DNA of 47,778 nt from Syntrophobacterales bacterium (GTDB lineage: Bacteria; Desulfobacterota; Desulfobaccia; Desulfobaccales; 0-14-0-80-60-11): contig JAILZL010000023.1 of the NCBI GenBank assembly GCA_023512475.1, positions 1-47,778 of the forward strand, in the 5' to 3' direction. A program made the position numbers and the translations under genes. A model generated the notes under the pieces. That model did no database searches, was not told the DNA's origin, and saw nothing but the letters and a program-made list of their open reading frames with translations. This document shows positions 15,429 through 23,167 of this stretch, one piece after another. Position 1 is the first letter of the stretch. The number at the start of each line of letters is the position of its first letter.

Positions 15429-17333
15429 ATGCACTTCATACCCTATGTGTGGCTGATCCCCGTCTTCCCCCTCATCGGCTTTGTTATCAACGGCCTGTTG
15501 GGGAAGAGTCTGTCCAAGGGCAAGGTGGGGACCATCGGCACGGTGGCCGTGGGCCTCAGTTTCGCCCTCACCGTGGCCGTCTTCCTGGAGTACCTGCGCC
15601 TGCCGGCGGCGGCCAAACCGGTGGAGGTGGTGGTCTACAACTGGCTCGCCTCCGGCTCGTTTTCGGTGAATGTCGCCTTCCTGGTGGACCCCCTCTCCCT
15701 GGTCATGCTCCTGGTGGTCTCCGGGGTGAGCACCCTCATCCACCTCTACTCCACCGGCTACATGCACGATGACCCGGGCTTCCCCCGCTTCTTCGCCTAC
15801 CTGAACCTCTTTGTCTGCTTCATGCTCATCCTGGTGGGCGCCAACAACTTCCTCATGATGTTCGTGGGCTGGGAAGGCGTGGGCCTCTGCTCCTATCTCC
15901 TCATCGGCTACTGGTATGAGAAGAAGTCCGCCAGCGATGCCGGCAAAAAGGCCTTCGTGGTCAACCGGGTGGGCGACTACGGCTTCCTTCTGGGGATGTT
16001 CGTCATCTTCTGGACCTTCGGCACCCTGAATTTCCGGGAGGTCTTCTCCCTGGCGGCCCAGTATCCGGTGGGCAGCGGCATCATCACCGCCGCCACCCTG
16101 CTCCTCTTTGTGGGGGCCACCGGCAAATCCGCCCAGATCCCGCTGTACACCTGGTTGCCCGACGCCATGGAAGGCCCCACTCCGGTGAGCGCCCTCATCC
16201 ATGCCGCCACCATGGTGACCGCGGGCGTCTATATGGTGGCCCGCTGCAGCGCCCTTTATGTGCTGGCCCCCACCTCCCTGGCGGTGGTGGCGGTCATCGG
16301 CTGCGCCACCGCCATCTTTGCGGCCTCCATGGGCACCTGCCAGTTCGACATCAAGCGCATCCTGGCCTACTCCACCGTCAGCCAGCTGGGCTACATGTTT
16401 TTGGCCTGCGGCGTGGGCGCCTTCGTCTCCGGCATCTTCCACCTCATGACCCACGCCTTCTTCAAGGCCCTCCTCTTTCTGGGCGCCGGGTCCATCAGCC
16501 ATGCCCTGGCCGGGGAGCTGGACATCCGCCTCATGGGGAACCTGCGGCACAAGATCCCCATCACTTACAAGACCTTCCTCATCGCCACCCTGGCCATCGC
16601 CGGGATCTTCCCCTTCGCCGGCTTCTTCAGCAAGGACGAGATCCTGATGTATGCCCTGATCAACGGCAATGTCTGGCTGTGGCTCACCGCCACCGTGGCC
16701 GCCTGCATCACCGCCTTCTACATGTTTAGGGCGGTGTACATGGTCTTTTTCGGGGAATCCCGGGTGCCCCACCACGTGGAACACCACATCCACGAATCGC
16801 CGCCCTCCATGACCATCCCCCTCATGGCCCTGGCCTTCCTGTCGGTGGTGGGCGGCTGGATCAACTTCCCCATCATCCCCGGGGCCCAGAAGTTCCACGA
16901 TTTTCTCTCCCCTGCCATTGCGCCCCTGGGGCATGAGGCCCACCTGGCCATCTCCGCCGAGCTGGGGCTCATGGCCTTCAGCATGGCGGTGGCGGCCGTC
17001 GGCATCTACATCGCCTACAAGTTCTACCTGGTGTCGCCGGAGATTCCCGGCTGGCTGGCGGAGAAATTCCCGGTCATCTACGACGTGGTCTACCACAAGT
17101 ATTATGTGGATGAGATCTACGACTACCTGATTGTGGAACCCATCAAGGTGGGCTCCACCCTGTTGTGGACCGAGGTGGATGACAAGGTGGTGGACGGGAC
17201 GGTGAACGGCTCCGCCGGGGTAGTGGCCTGGCTGAGCGAACACCTCCGGCGCCTGGAGACCGGCTTCGTGCAGAACTACGCCATGGCCATCGTCCTGGGC
17301 GTCACCTTGGTCGTCGGCTACTTACTCGGGTAA
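15429..17333 (+). CDS. nuoL: Complex I antiporter-like subunit NuoL
   Basis: This 634-residue protein is the distal antiporter-like subunit with about 16 membrane helices. Signature blocks are FVGWEGVGLCSYLLIGYW (about 140-157), TWLPDAMEGPTPVSALIHAATMV (about 239-261), DIKRILAYSTVSQLGYMFLA (about 307-326) and THAFFKALLFLGAGSISHAL (about 340-359). These contain the channel Lys and Glu residues. The C-terminal part is the lateral helix plus the last membrane helix that clamps NuoM and NuoN. It shows homology to MrpA-type antiporters. nuoM follows after 19 bases. Confidence 0.97.
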   Translation: MHFIPYVWLIPVFPLIGFVINGLLGKSLSKGKVGTIGTVAVGLSFALTVAVFLEYLRLPAAAKPVEVVVYNWLASGSFSVNVAFLVDPLSLVMLLVVSGVSTLIHLYSTGYMHDDPGFPRFFAYLNLFVCFMLILVGANNFLMMFVGWEGVGLCSYLLIGYWYEKKSASDAGKKAFVVNRVGDYGFLLGMFVIFWTFGTLNFREVFSLAAQYPVGSGIITAATLLLFVGATGKSAQIPLYTWLPDAMEGPTPVSALIHAATMVTAGVYMVARCSALYVLAPTSLAVVAVIGCATAIFAASMGTCQFDIKRILAYSTVSQLGYMFLACGVGAFVSGIFHLMTHAFFKALLFLGAGSISHALAGELDIRLMGNLRHKIPITYKTFLIATLAIAGIFPFAGFFSKDEILMYALINGNVWLWLTATVAACITAFYMFRAVYMVFFGESRVPHHVEHHIHESPPSMTIPLMALAFLSVVGGWINFPIIPGAQKFHDFLSPAIAPLGHEAHLAISAELGLMAFSMAVAAVGIYIAYKFYLVSPEIPGWLAEKFPVIYDVVYHKYYVDEIYDYLIVEPIKVGSTLLWTEVDDKVVDGTVNGSAGVVAWLSEHLRRLETGFVQNYAMAIVLGVTLVVGYLLG

Positions 17334-17352
17334 TCCGAAGCAGGAGTTGCTC

Positions 17353-18891
17353 ATGCAGCTGCCCATTCTTTCCCTTCTCATCCTCCTTCCCCTGGCGGGG
17401 GTGGTGGTGCTCATCTTCATGAACCGCGAGGATGACAAGCGCCTGAAGCTCTTCACCCTGGCGGTGATGGTGGCCGAGTTCCTCCTCTCCCTGCCCTTAT
17501 GGTTCCGGTTCGACGACGCCAACCCGGGGATGCAGTTTGTGGAGCGCTACAACTGGCTCCCCCAGTACGGCATCAGCTACTTCGTGGGCGTGGACGGCTT
17601 CTCCATCCTGCTAGTCATGCTCACCACGTTTTTGGGGCCCATGGCCGTGCTGGCCACCTGGGAGGACATCAAGGACCGGGTCAAGGAGTTCATGATCTGC
17701 CTTTTGGCCCTGTCCAGCGGCATGATCGGCGTCTTCGTGGCCCTGGATCTCTTCCTCTTTTATGTCTTCTGGGAAGTGATGCTCATCCCCATGTACCTGT
17801 TGATCGGGATCTGGGGCAATCCCGCCCGCCGGGTCTATGCCGCCATCAAGTTCTTCCTGTACACCATGTTTGGCTCCCTGCTCATGCTGGTCGCCATCTT
17901 GGTCCTCTACTTCTACGGCGGCAAAGTCACCGGCACCTATACCTTCGATCTCCTGAAACTCTACGGCCTCAACATCCCCTTCAAGATGCAGTTCTGGATG
18001 TTTTTGGCCTTCGGGCTGGCCTTTGCCATCAAGGTGCCCATGTTCCCCTTCCACACCTGGCTGCCGGACGCCCACACCGAGGCGCCCACCGTGGGCTCCG
18101 TCATCCTGGCCGCGGTGCTCCTGAAGATGGGGACCTACGGTTTCCTGCGCTTCAACATGCCCCTGTTTCCCCAGGCGGCCCTCTATTTCGTGCCCCTGTT
18201 CAGCATCCTGGCCATCATCGGCATCATTTACGGGGCTTTGGTCTCCATGGTGCAAAAGGACCTGAAGCGCCTGGTGGCCTTCTCCTCCGTGTCGCACCTG
18301 GGTTTTGTCATGCTGGGCCTCTTCACCTATAACGTCCAGGGCATCCAGGGCGGCATCATCCAGATGATCAACCACGGGCTGTCCACCGGGGCCTTGTTTT
18401 TCTGCGTCGGCTGCCTCTATGAGCGGCGCCACACCCGCATGATCGCCGATTTCGGCGGCATTGCCACGGTCATGCCGGTGTTCGCCACCATCTTCATGAT
18501 CGTCACCCTGTCCTCCATCGGGCTGCCGGGCCTGAACGGCTTCATCGGCGAGTTTCTCATTCTCTTGGGGACCTTCAAGGAGAACAAGATCTACGCCGCC
18601 CTGGCCGGCACCGGGGTGATCTTCGCGGCCTGCTATATGCTGTGGATGTTCCAGCGGGCCATCTTCGGAGAGGTGGACAAGGAGGAGAACCGCCAGCTCA
18701 CCGACCTGAGCGCCCGGGAGATCGCGGTCTTTGTACCCATCCTCCTGTTCATCGTCTGGATCGGGGTCTACCCCAACACCTTCCTGAACAAGACCAAGGC
18801 CACCACGGAGCACTTCGTGGCCCTGATGGAGAAGGCCAAGGCCACCCAAGTCACCAGCTTATCCCATGTCTTCAAGGGGGAGGCGCAATGA
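17353..18891 (+). CDS. nuoM: Complex I antiporter-like subunit NuoM
   Basis: This 512-residue protein has about 14 membrane helices. Recognisable blocks are FYVFWEVMLIPMYLLIGIWG (about 136-155), KVPMFPFHTWLPDAHTEAPT and KRLVAFSSVSHLGFVMLG, holding the ion-path Lys, Glu and His. The ATG at 17353 is chosen because CAGGAG lies six bases upstream; a TTG two codons earlier is possible. Its TGA overlaps the nuoN ATG (ATGA). Confidence 0.97.
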   Translation: MQLPILSLLILLPLAGVVVLIFMNREDDKRLKLFTLAVMVAEFLLSLPLWFRFDDANPGMQFVERYNWLPQYGISYFVGVDGFSILLVMLTTFLGPMAVLATWEDIKDRVKEFMICLLALSSGMIGVFVALDLFLFYVFWEVMLIPMYLLIGIWGNPARRVYAAIKFFLYTMFGSLLMLVAILVLYFYGGKVTGTYTFDLLKLYGLNIPFKMQFWMFLAFGLAFAIKVPMFPFHTWLPDAHTEAPTVGSVILAAVLLKMGTYGFLRFNMPLFPQAALYFVPLFSILAIIGIIYGALVSMVQKDLKRLVAFSSVSHLGFVMLGLFTYNVQGIQGGIIQMINHGLSTGALFFCVGCLYERRHTRMIADFGGIATVMPVFATIFMIVTLSSIGLPGLNGFIGEFLILLGTFKENKIYAALAGTGVIFAACYMLWMFQRAIFGEVDKEENRQLTDLSAREIAVFVPILLFIVWIGVYPNTFLNKTKATTEHFVALMEKAKATQVTSLSHVFKGEAQ

Positions 18892-20345
18892 GCCTGACGA
18901 TACCCACCTTCAGTCTGGCCAGCATCGGCCCCTGGCTCACCCTGAGCGTGGCCGCCATCGCCATTCTGGTCTGGGACGCCCTGTCCAAGGAGCGGCCGGC
19001 GGCGGTTCCGGCGGTCAGTCTGGCCGCGCTGGTCATCGCCGCGGTCCAGAGCCTCACCCTCCTGGGCAAGAAAGGCACTGACTTTGCCGGCATGGTCTAT
19101 GTGGACGGCTTCACCGCCCTGGCCTATCTCATCCTGATTCTGGGTGCGGCCCTCACCATCTTCCTTTCCTGGCGGTATCTGGAGGAGTACGGGAAAAACC
19201 TGTCCGAATACTACGCCCTCCTCCTCTTTGCCACCACCGGCATGATGATCATGGTGGCCGGGGCCCATCTCATCATGATCTTCCTGGGCCTGGAGGTCAT
19301 GTCCATCGCCGTCTATGTGCTGGCCGGCTTCCTCCGGGAGGACCTGAAATCCAACGAAGCCGCCATGAAGTACCTGGTGCTGGGGGCCTTCTCCAGCGCC
19401 ATTCTGCTCTTCGGCATGGCCCTCATCTACGGCGCCGCGGGCGGCACCCTGTACCTGAATGAGCTGGCCAAGAAGCTGGCGGTCACCAAGGCCGTCACCC
19501 AGCCCCTCATCCTTCTCGGTTTGGGCCTCATCGTGGTGGGCTTCGGCTTCAAGGTGGCCGCGGTGCCTTTTCATATGTGGACCCCCGATGTCTATGAAGG
19601 GGCCCCCACTTCCGTCACCGCCTATATGGCCGTGGCCGTCAAGGCCGCCGCGGTGGCCACCTTCCTTCGGGTCCTGTATGTCTCCTTCCCCGGCTTTGCG
19701 GCCGACTGGACCTGGCTGCTGTGGGGGCTGGCCGTGGCCACCATGACCCTGGGCAACGTGGTGGCCATCGCCCAGACCAACATCAAACGCATGCTGGCCT
19801 ACTCCAGCATCGCCCATGCCGGCTATCTCCTGGTGGGTTTGGTGGCCGCCAATCAGCTGGCCGCGGTGGGCATCCTGTACTATCTTCTGGCCTACACCCT
19901 GATGAACATCGGCGCCTTTGCCGCCATCCTCCTGGTGAGCCGGCAGCAGGACCGCTATCTCAATATCTACGATTACTGCGGCTTGGGGCGGCAGCATCCG
20001 GGTCTGGCCGCGGCCATGAGCGTCTTCATGTTTGCCCTGGCGGGCATGCCCCCCACCGCCGGCTTTGTGGGGAAGCTGTATATCTTTGCCGCCGCAGTGC
20101 AGGCGGGCTATATCTGGCTGGTCATCCTCGCGGTGATGAATTCCCTGGTGTCGGTGTACTACTATCTGCGCATCACCGTGCTCATGTACATGCGGCCGGC
20201 GGAGGCCGACCTGGGGCCGGTGAGCTTCACCCCCGCGGTCACCGCCACCCTGGCGGCCACGGCCCTGGCGGTGGTCCTGGTGGGCATCTTCCCGGGCTGG
20301 TTCTATGACCTGGCCGCGGCGTCAGTGAAAATCTTCTCCCTGTAA
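18888..20345 (+). CDS. nuoN: Complex I antiporter-like subunit NuoN
   Basis: This 485-residue protein has about 14 membrane helices and is the third antiporter-like subunit, next to NuoK. Visible blocks are FLGLEVMSIAVYVLAGFLR (about 129-147), VAAVPFHMWTPDVYEGAPT (about 223-241) and TNIKRMLAYSSIAHAGYLL (about 297-315). The ATG at 18888 overlaps the nuoM stop (ATGA) and has GGGGGAGG just before it. It is the last nuo gene and is followed within 30 bases by an intrinsic terminator. Confidence 0.97.
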   Translation: MSLTIPTFSLASIGPWLTLSVAAIAILVWDALSKERPAAVPAVSLAALVIAAVQSLTLLGKKGTDFAGMVYVDGFTALAYLILILGAALTIFLSWRYLEEYGKNLSEYYALLLFATTGMMIMVAGAHLIMIFLGLEVMSIAVYVLAGFLREDLKSNEAAMKYLVLGAFSSAILLFGMALIYGAAGGTLYLNELAKKLAVTKAVTQPLILLGLGLIVVGFGFKVAAVPFHMWTPDVYEGAPTSVTAYMAVAVKAAAVATFLRVLYVSFPGFAADWTWLLWGLAVATMTLGNVVAIAQTNIKRMLAYSSIAHAGYLLVGLVAANQLAAVGILYYLLAYTLMNIGAFAAILLVSRQQDRYLNIYDYCGLGRQHPGLAAAMSVFMFALAGMPPTAGFVGKLYIFAAAVQAGYIWLVILAVMNSLVSVYYYLRITVLMYMRPAEADLGPVSFTPAVTATLAATALAVVLVGIFPGWFYDLAAASVKIFSL

Positions 20346-20370
20346 GCCCTCCTCCTATTAGTTGTCCACC

Positions 20371-20399
20371 CAGGGCGGGATCTTCCCGCCCTGTTTTTT
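20371..20399 (+). terminator. Rho-independent terminator of the nuo operon
   Basis: CAGGGCGGGA (20371-20380) pairs perfectly with TCCCGCCCTG (20384-20393) around a 3-base loop and is followed at once by six T residues (20394-20399). It is the clearest terminator in the window and lies 25 bases after the nuoN stop. Confidence 0.93.
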
Positions 20400-20553
20400 G
20401 GGGGCGGACCGGGTCGGAACCGCCGGGCCCTGCCATCCCTTCCTCTTTCAGGGAATTCTCCCCTTATTGATTACTTGACAGAAAGACACCTCAGGCGGTA
20501 GTGTCAGGACAGGTGGTGTTGCAGATCTTACGCCCTGCCCGAGGTGCCGGCTG

Positions 20554-21477
20554 ATGGAACTGCCCTCCCTGAGCGCGGTCACGGTGGAAGTGCTGGTGGA
20601 CAACTTTTATGACGTCTTTGAGCCCTCCCGGCCCGGAGTGGTGGAGCGCGTCGTGCCGGGCAGGCTTAAAAAGCCGCTGGTGGCCGCCCATGGTTTGGCC
20701 TACTGGATCACCCTGGAGGGAAACGGCCGGCGCACCACCCTGCTGATGGATGCGGCCAACTCGCCCCTGCCCCTCCTCAACAATCTGGAAGCCCTGGAGC
20801 ATGATCTGGCGGAGGTGGACGCCCTGGTGCTGTCCCACGGCCATCCGGATCACTACGGCGGCCTGCTGGAGGTCCTGGCCCGCCGGGACAAGCCGTTGCC
20901 CATCTTCCTGCATCGGGACTCCTATCTGCCCAAGCTGCTCCTCACCCCCAAAGGCCGGGTGGGGCCCTGGGAGCTGGAGCGGGCCGAACTGGTGCGGCGG
21001 GGCGCCCAACTGCACGAAAACACCGGGCCGACCCTGGTCCTGGGCCAGGCCCTCCTCACCGGCACCGTGGAGGCCACCACCCCTTACGAGACGCCTCTGC
21101 CCGGACCCAAGCGGCTGGTGGCGGGCCAGGAAGAGAACGATCCCTTCAGCGACGAGCAGGCCCTGGTGGCCCATGTCCAGGGCCAGGGGCTGGTGATTGT
21201 GGGCGGCTGCTGCCACCCGGGCATCGTCAACATGGTGAAATACGCCCAGAAACTCACCGGGGTGACGGAGGTGGCGGCCCTCATCGGCGGGCTGCACCTC
21301 ACCGCCGGCGGGCCGGACCTCATCCGCCAGACCATTGCGGGGCTGAAGGAGCTCAAGCCCAAACTCCTGGTGGCCGGCCACTGCACCGGTTTTCGGGCCC
21401 TCACCCAGCTGGCCCTGGCCTTTCCGGACGCCTTCATGGTGAGCTGCGTGGGCACCACGGTACGGCTGGCCGCGTAA
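20554..21477 (+). CDS. Metallo-beta-lactamase-fold hydrolase, dihydropterin-type
   Basis: This 307-residue cytosolic protein belongs to the MBL-fold group that includes archaeal MJ0888-like 7,8-dihydropterin-6-methyl ribofuranosylaminobenzene 5'-phosphate synthase. The metal site is visible as SHGHPDHYGGL (about 88-98), GGCCHPGIVNMV (about 218-229) and AGHCTGF near the C-terminus. The second motif with its tandem Cys is typical of this group, not of RNases or lactamases. The substrate is unknown; pterin chemistry is only a homology label. A GAGG ribosome site lies nine bases before the ATG. It is transcribed on its own after the nuo terminator. Confidence 0.82.
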   Translation: MELPSLSAVTVEVLVDNFYDVFEPSRPGVVERVVPGRLKKPLVAAHGLAYWITLEGNGRRTTLLMDAANSPLPLLNNLEALEHDLAEVDALVLSHGHPDHYGGLLEVLARRDKPLPIFLHRDSYLPKLLLTPKGRVGPWELERAELVRRGAQLHENTGPTLVLGQALLTGTVEATTPYETPLPGPKRLVAGQEENDPFSDEQALVAHVQGQGLVIVGGCCHPGIVNMVKYAQKLTGVTEVAALIGGLHLTAGGPDLIRQTIAGLKELKPKLLVAGHCTGFRALTQLALAFPDAFMVSCVGTTVRLAA

Positions 21478-21597
21478 TCCACGGGGTTCCCCGCCTTGTC
21501 ATCCAGGGACGGATGAGCTACCACCGCTCTGAAGCATTCAGGTGCGACCCTCGGGCGGGGCGGCCGGAGGGCCCCCCGGCCTCCAGTGGGCTGCGGC

Positions 21598-22677
21598 ATG
21601 CCGGCGGCTGAGCCCTTCCCTTTCCTTTCCGCCCTGGACCTGCCGCCGGCCTGGAGGGAGGCCGGGGATCGCTTCGTGGCCGTCGGGGGCACGGTCATGA
21701 TCCTGGGCGGCACCGACAGCGGCAAGAGCACCCTGTCCCGCTATCTCGTCTATCGGGCCTATGTGGCCGGCGAAGCCGTGGGTCTCATCGATCTGGATCT
21801 GGGCCAATCCCATGTGGGCCCGCCCGGGAGCCTGGGGCTGGCCGCCTTCCCGCCGCACTTTCCCGGCGATGACCCCCTCTTTCCGGAGGAGCTCTATTTC
21901 ATCGGCCAGACGAGCCCCGTGGCGGCGGTGCTGGAGGTGGTGGTAGGCGCCCGGGTGCTGGCCGACGCGGCCCAGGCCCGGGGGCTCACCCGGCTGGTGG
22001 TCAATACCAGCGGCTTGGTGAGCGGCGGGGCCGCGGTGCGCCTGAAGCGGGGGCAGGTGGAGCTCCTTAAGCCCCGGCTGCTCCTGGCCCTGGAGCGGGA
22101 GGAGGAATTGACCCCCCTGTTGCGCGCCGTGGGGGAGGCGGCGCCTCTGTTGCGGCTGCCCGTTTCGCCCCGGGCCGTAGGGAAGAGCCCGGAGATGCGG
22201 CGGCTGTACCGGGAGCAGCGTTTCCGGGACTACTTCCGGGCGGCCCGGGAGGTGCACCTCCCCTGGGGGCAGGTCTGCCTCCGGGGCCGCCTCTGGGGGG
22301 AGGGCCGGCCCCTGACCCGGACGGAGCGCCGGGAGTGGGGGCTCCGCCTGGGCACCCGGGTCCTGGCCGGGGAGTCCGGGCCCCAGCGGCTCCTCCTTCT
22401 CACCGCCGCCCTTCCGGACCCCGAACTCCGGCAGCAGTTTCCCACCCTCCACGCCCTCCCCTGGCCCGCCCTCTCGCACCGTCTGGTGGGTCTGCTGGAC
22501 AGCAGCCACCGGACTCTGGCTGTGGGCCTCCTCCTCCCCGGACCCTGGGAGGAGCGTCTCTGGCGCGTCCTCACCCCCCTGGCGCCGACGCGGGCGGGGA
22601 TAGTGCACTTCCTGAGCCTCGGCCGGCTGCGCCTCACGCCGGAAGGCCGGGAACTGGGCCCGGCGGCCTGTAACTGA
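21598..22677 (+). CDS. Clp1/Grc3-type polynucleotide 5'-kinase-like P-loop protein
   Basis: This 359-residue protein has a clear Walker A, GGTDSGKST (about 38-46), followed by LSRYLV and the family strand GLIDLDLGQSHVGPPGSLGL, where most members read DxDxGQxxxxxPG. A further family block, FIGQTSPVA, lies near residue 103. This combination marks the Clp1/Nol9/Grc3 group of RNA 5'-hydroxyl kinases, common in eukaryotes and archaea and sporadic in bacteria. A C-terminal region after about 210 is variable. The ATG at 21598 is used; a GTG four codons upstream is possible. The gene stands alone, so the RNA target is unknown. Confidence 0.72.
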   Translation: MPAAEPFPFLSALDLPPAWREAGDRFVAVGGTVMILGGTDSGKSTLSRYLVYRAYVAGEAVGLIDLDLGQSHVGPPGSLGLAAFPPHFPGDDPLFPEELYFIGQTSPVAAVLEVVVGARVLADAAQARGLTRLVVNTSGLVSGGAAVRLKRGQVELLKPRLLLALEREEELTPLLRAVGEAAPLLRLPVSPRAVGKSPEMRRLYREQRFRDYFRAAREVHLPWGQVCLRGRLWGEGRPLTRTERREWGLRLGTRVLAGESGPQRLLLLTAALPDPELRQQFPTLHALPWPALSHRLVGLLDSSHRTLAVGLLLPGPWEERLWRVLTPLAPTRAGIVHFLSLGRLRLTPEGRELGPAACN

Positions 22678-23167
22678 ATAGGACGGGAGGGAGGGACAAA
22701 AATTTTTCCGGGACAGGGAAAGTTTTTTCGGCATGCCAGCCGATATTAAGATGAGGAGGCGGGAAAAACTCCCGGGAGACCGGGGGCCGCCGGCCGGCCG
22801 CTGCCGGTGCCGGACCAGAGATGAGGCTCCTCCGGCAGTTGTGGCCGCGGGCGGCAACCGCACCATTTCCGGGCAGTGATGAAAGATCTGCCCCGACAAC
22901 GCCCTCCGGCAGGATGGCTGAGGCTTGCGACCACCGCACCGGCTTAATATCCGCCCGGGGGAAGTTATCTAATAGACAGCGCCTCCCCAAAGCCACAGCG
23001 GAGCAAAGAGGAGCAAAAACTCGATAATCAGGGGGTGGAGGTGATACAGGGAACGGAGAGTTAATCAGGGGGCCAACAGGATGGCGGTGAGGGCAGATCC
23101 TGACGGACGGCGGACACAGCCCCTCCCCCGGAGTGCGGCGGAAATTTTACCGAAAAGGAGACCTTGC
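22678..23167. other. Intergenic region before the Gly/Pro-rich protein gene
   Basis: This 490-bp gap contains A/T-rich patches in an otherwise GC-rich stretch (around 22697-22730, 22744-22752 and 22944-22976). It also has a small inverted repeat GGGCAG/CTGCCC (22874-22879/22892-22897). An AAGGAG ribosome site lies just before the ATG at 23168. I see no convincing gene, riboswitch or repeat copy in it. Confidence 0.5.

Noticed and set aside
20474-20502. TTGACA before the metallo-beta-lactamase-fold gene as a promoter
   Set aside because: The hexamer at 17-base spacing is GTAGTG, a poor -10; the distance to the start is acceptable but evidence is too weak to annotate.
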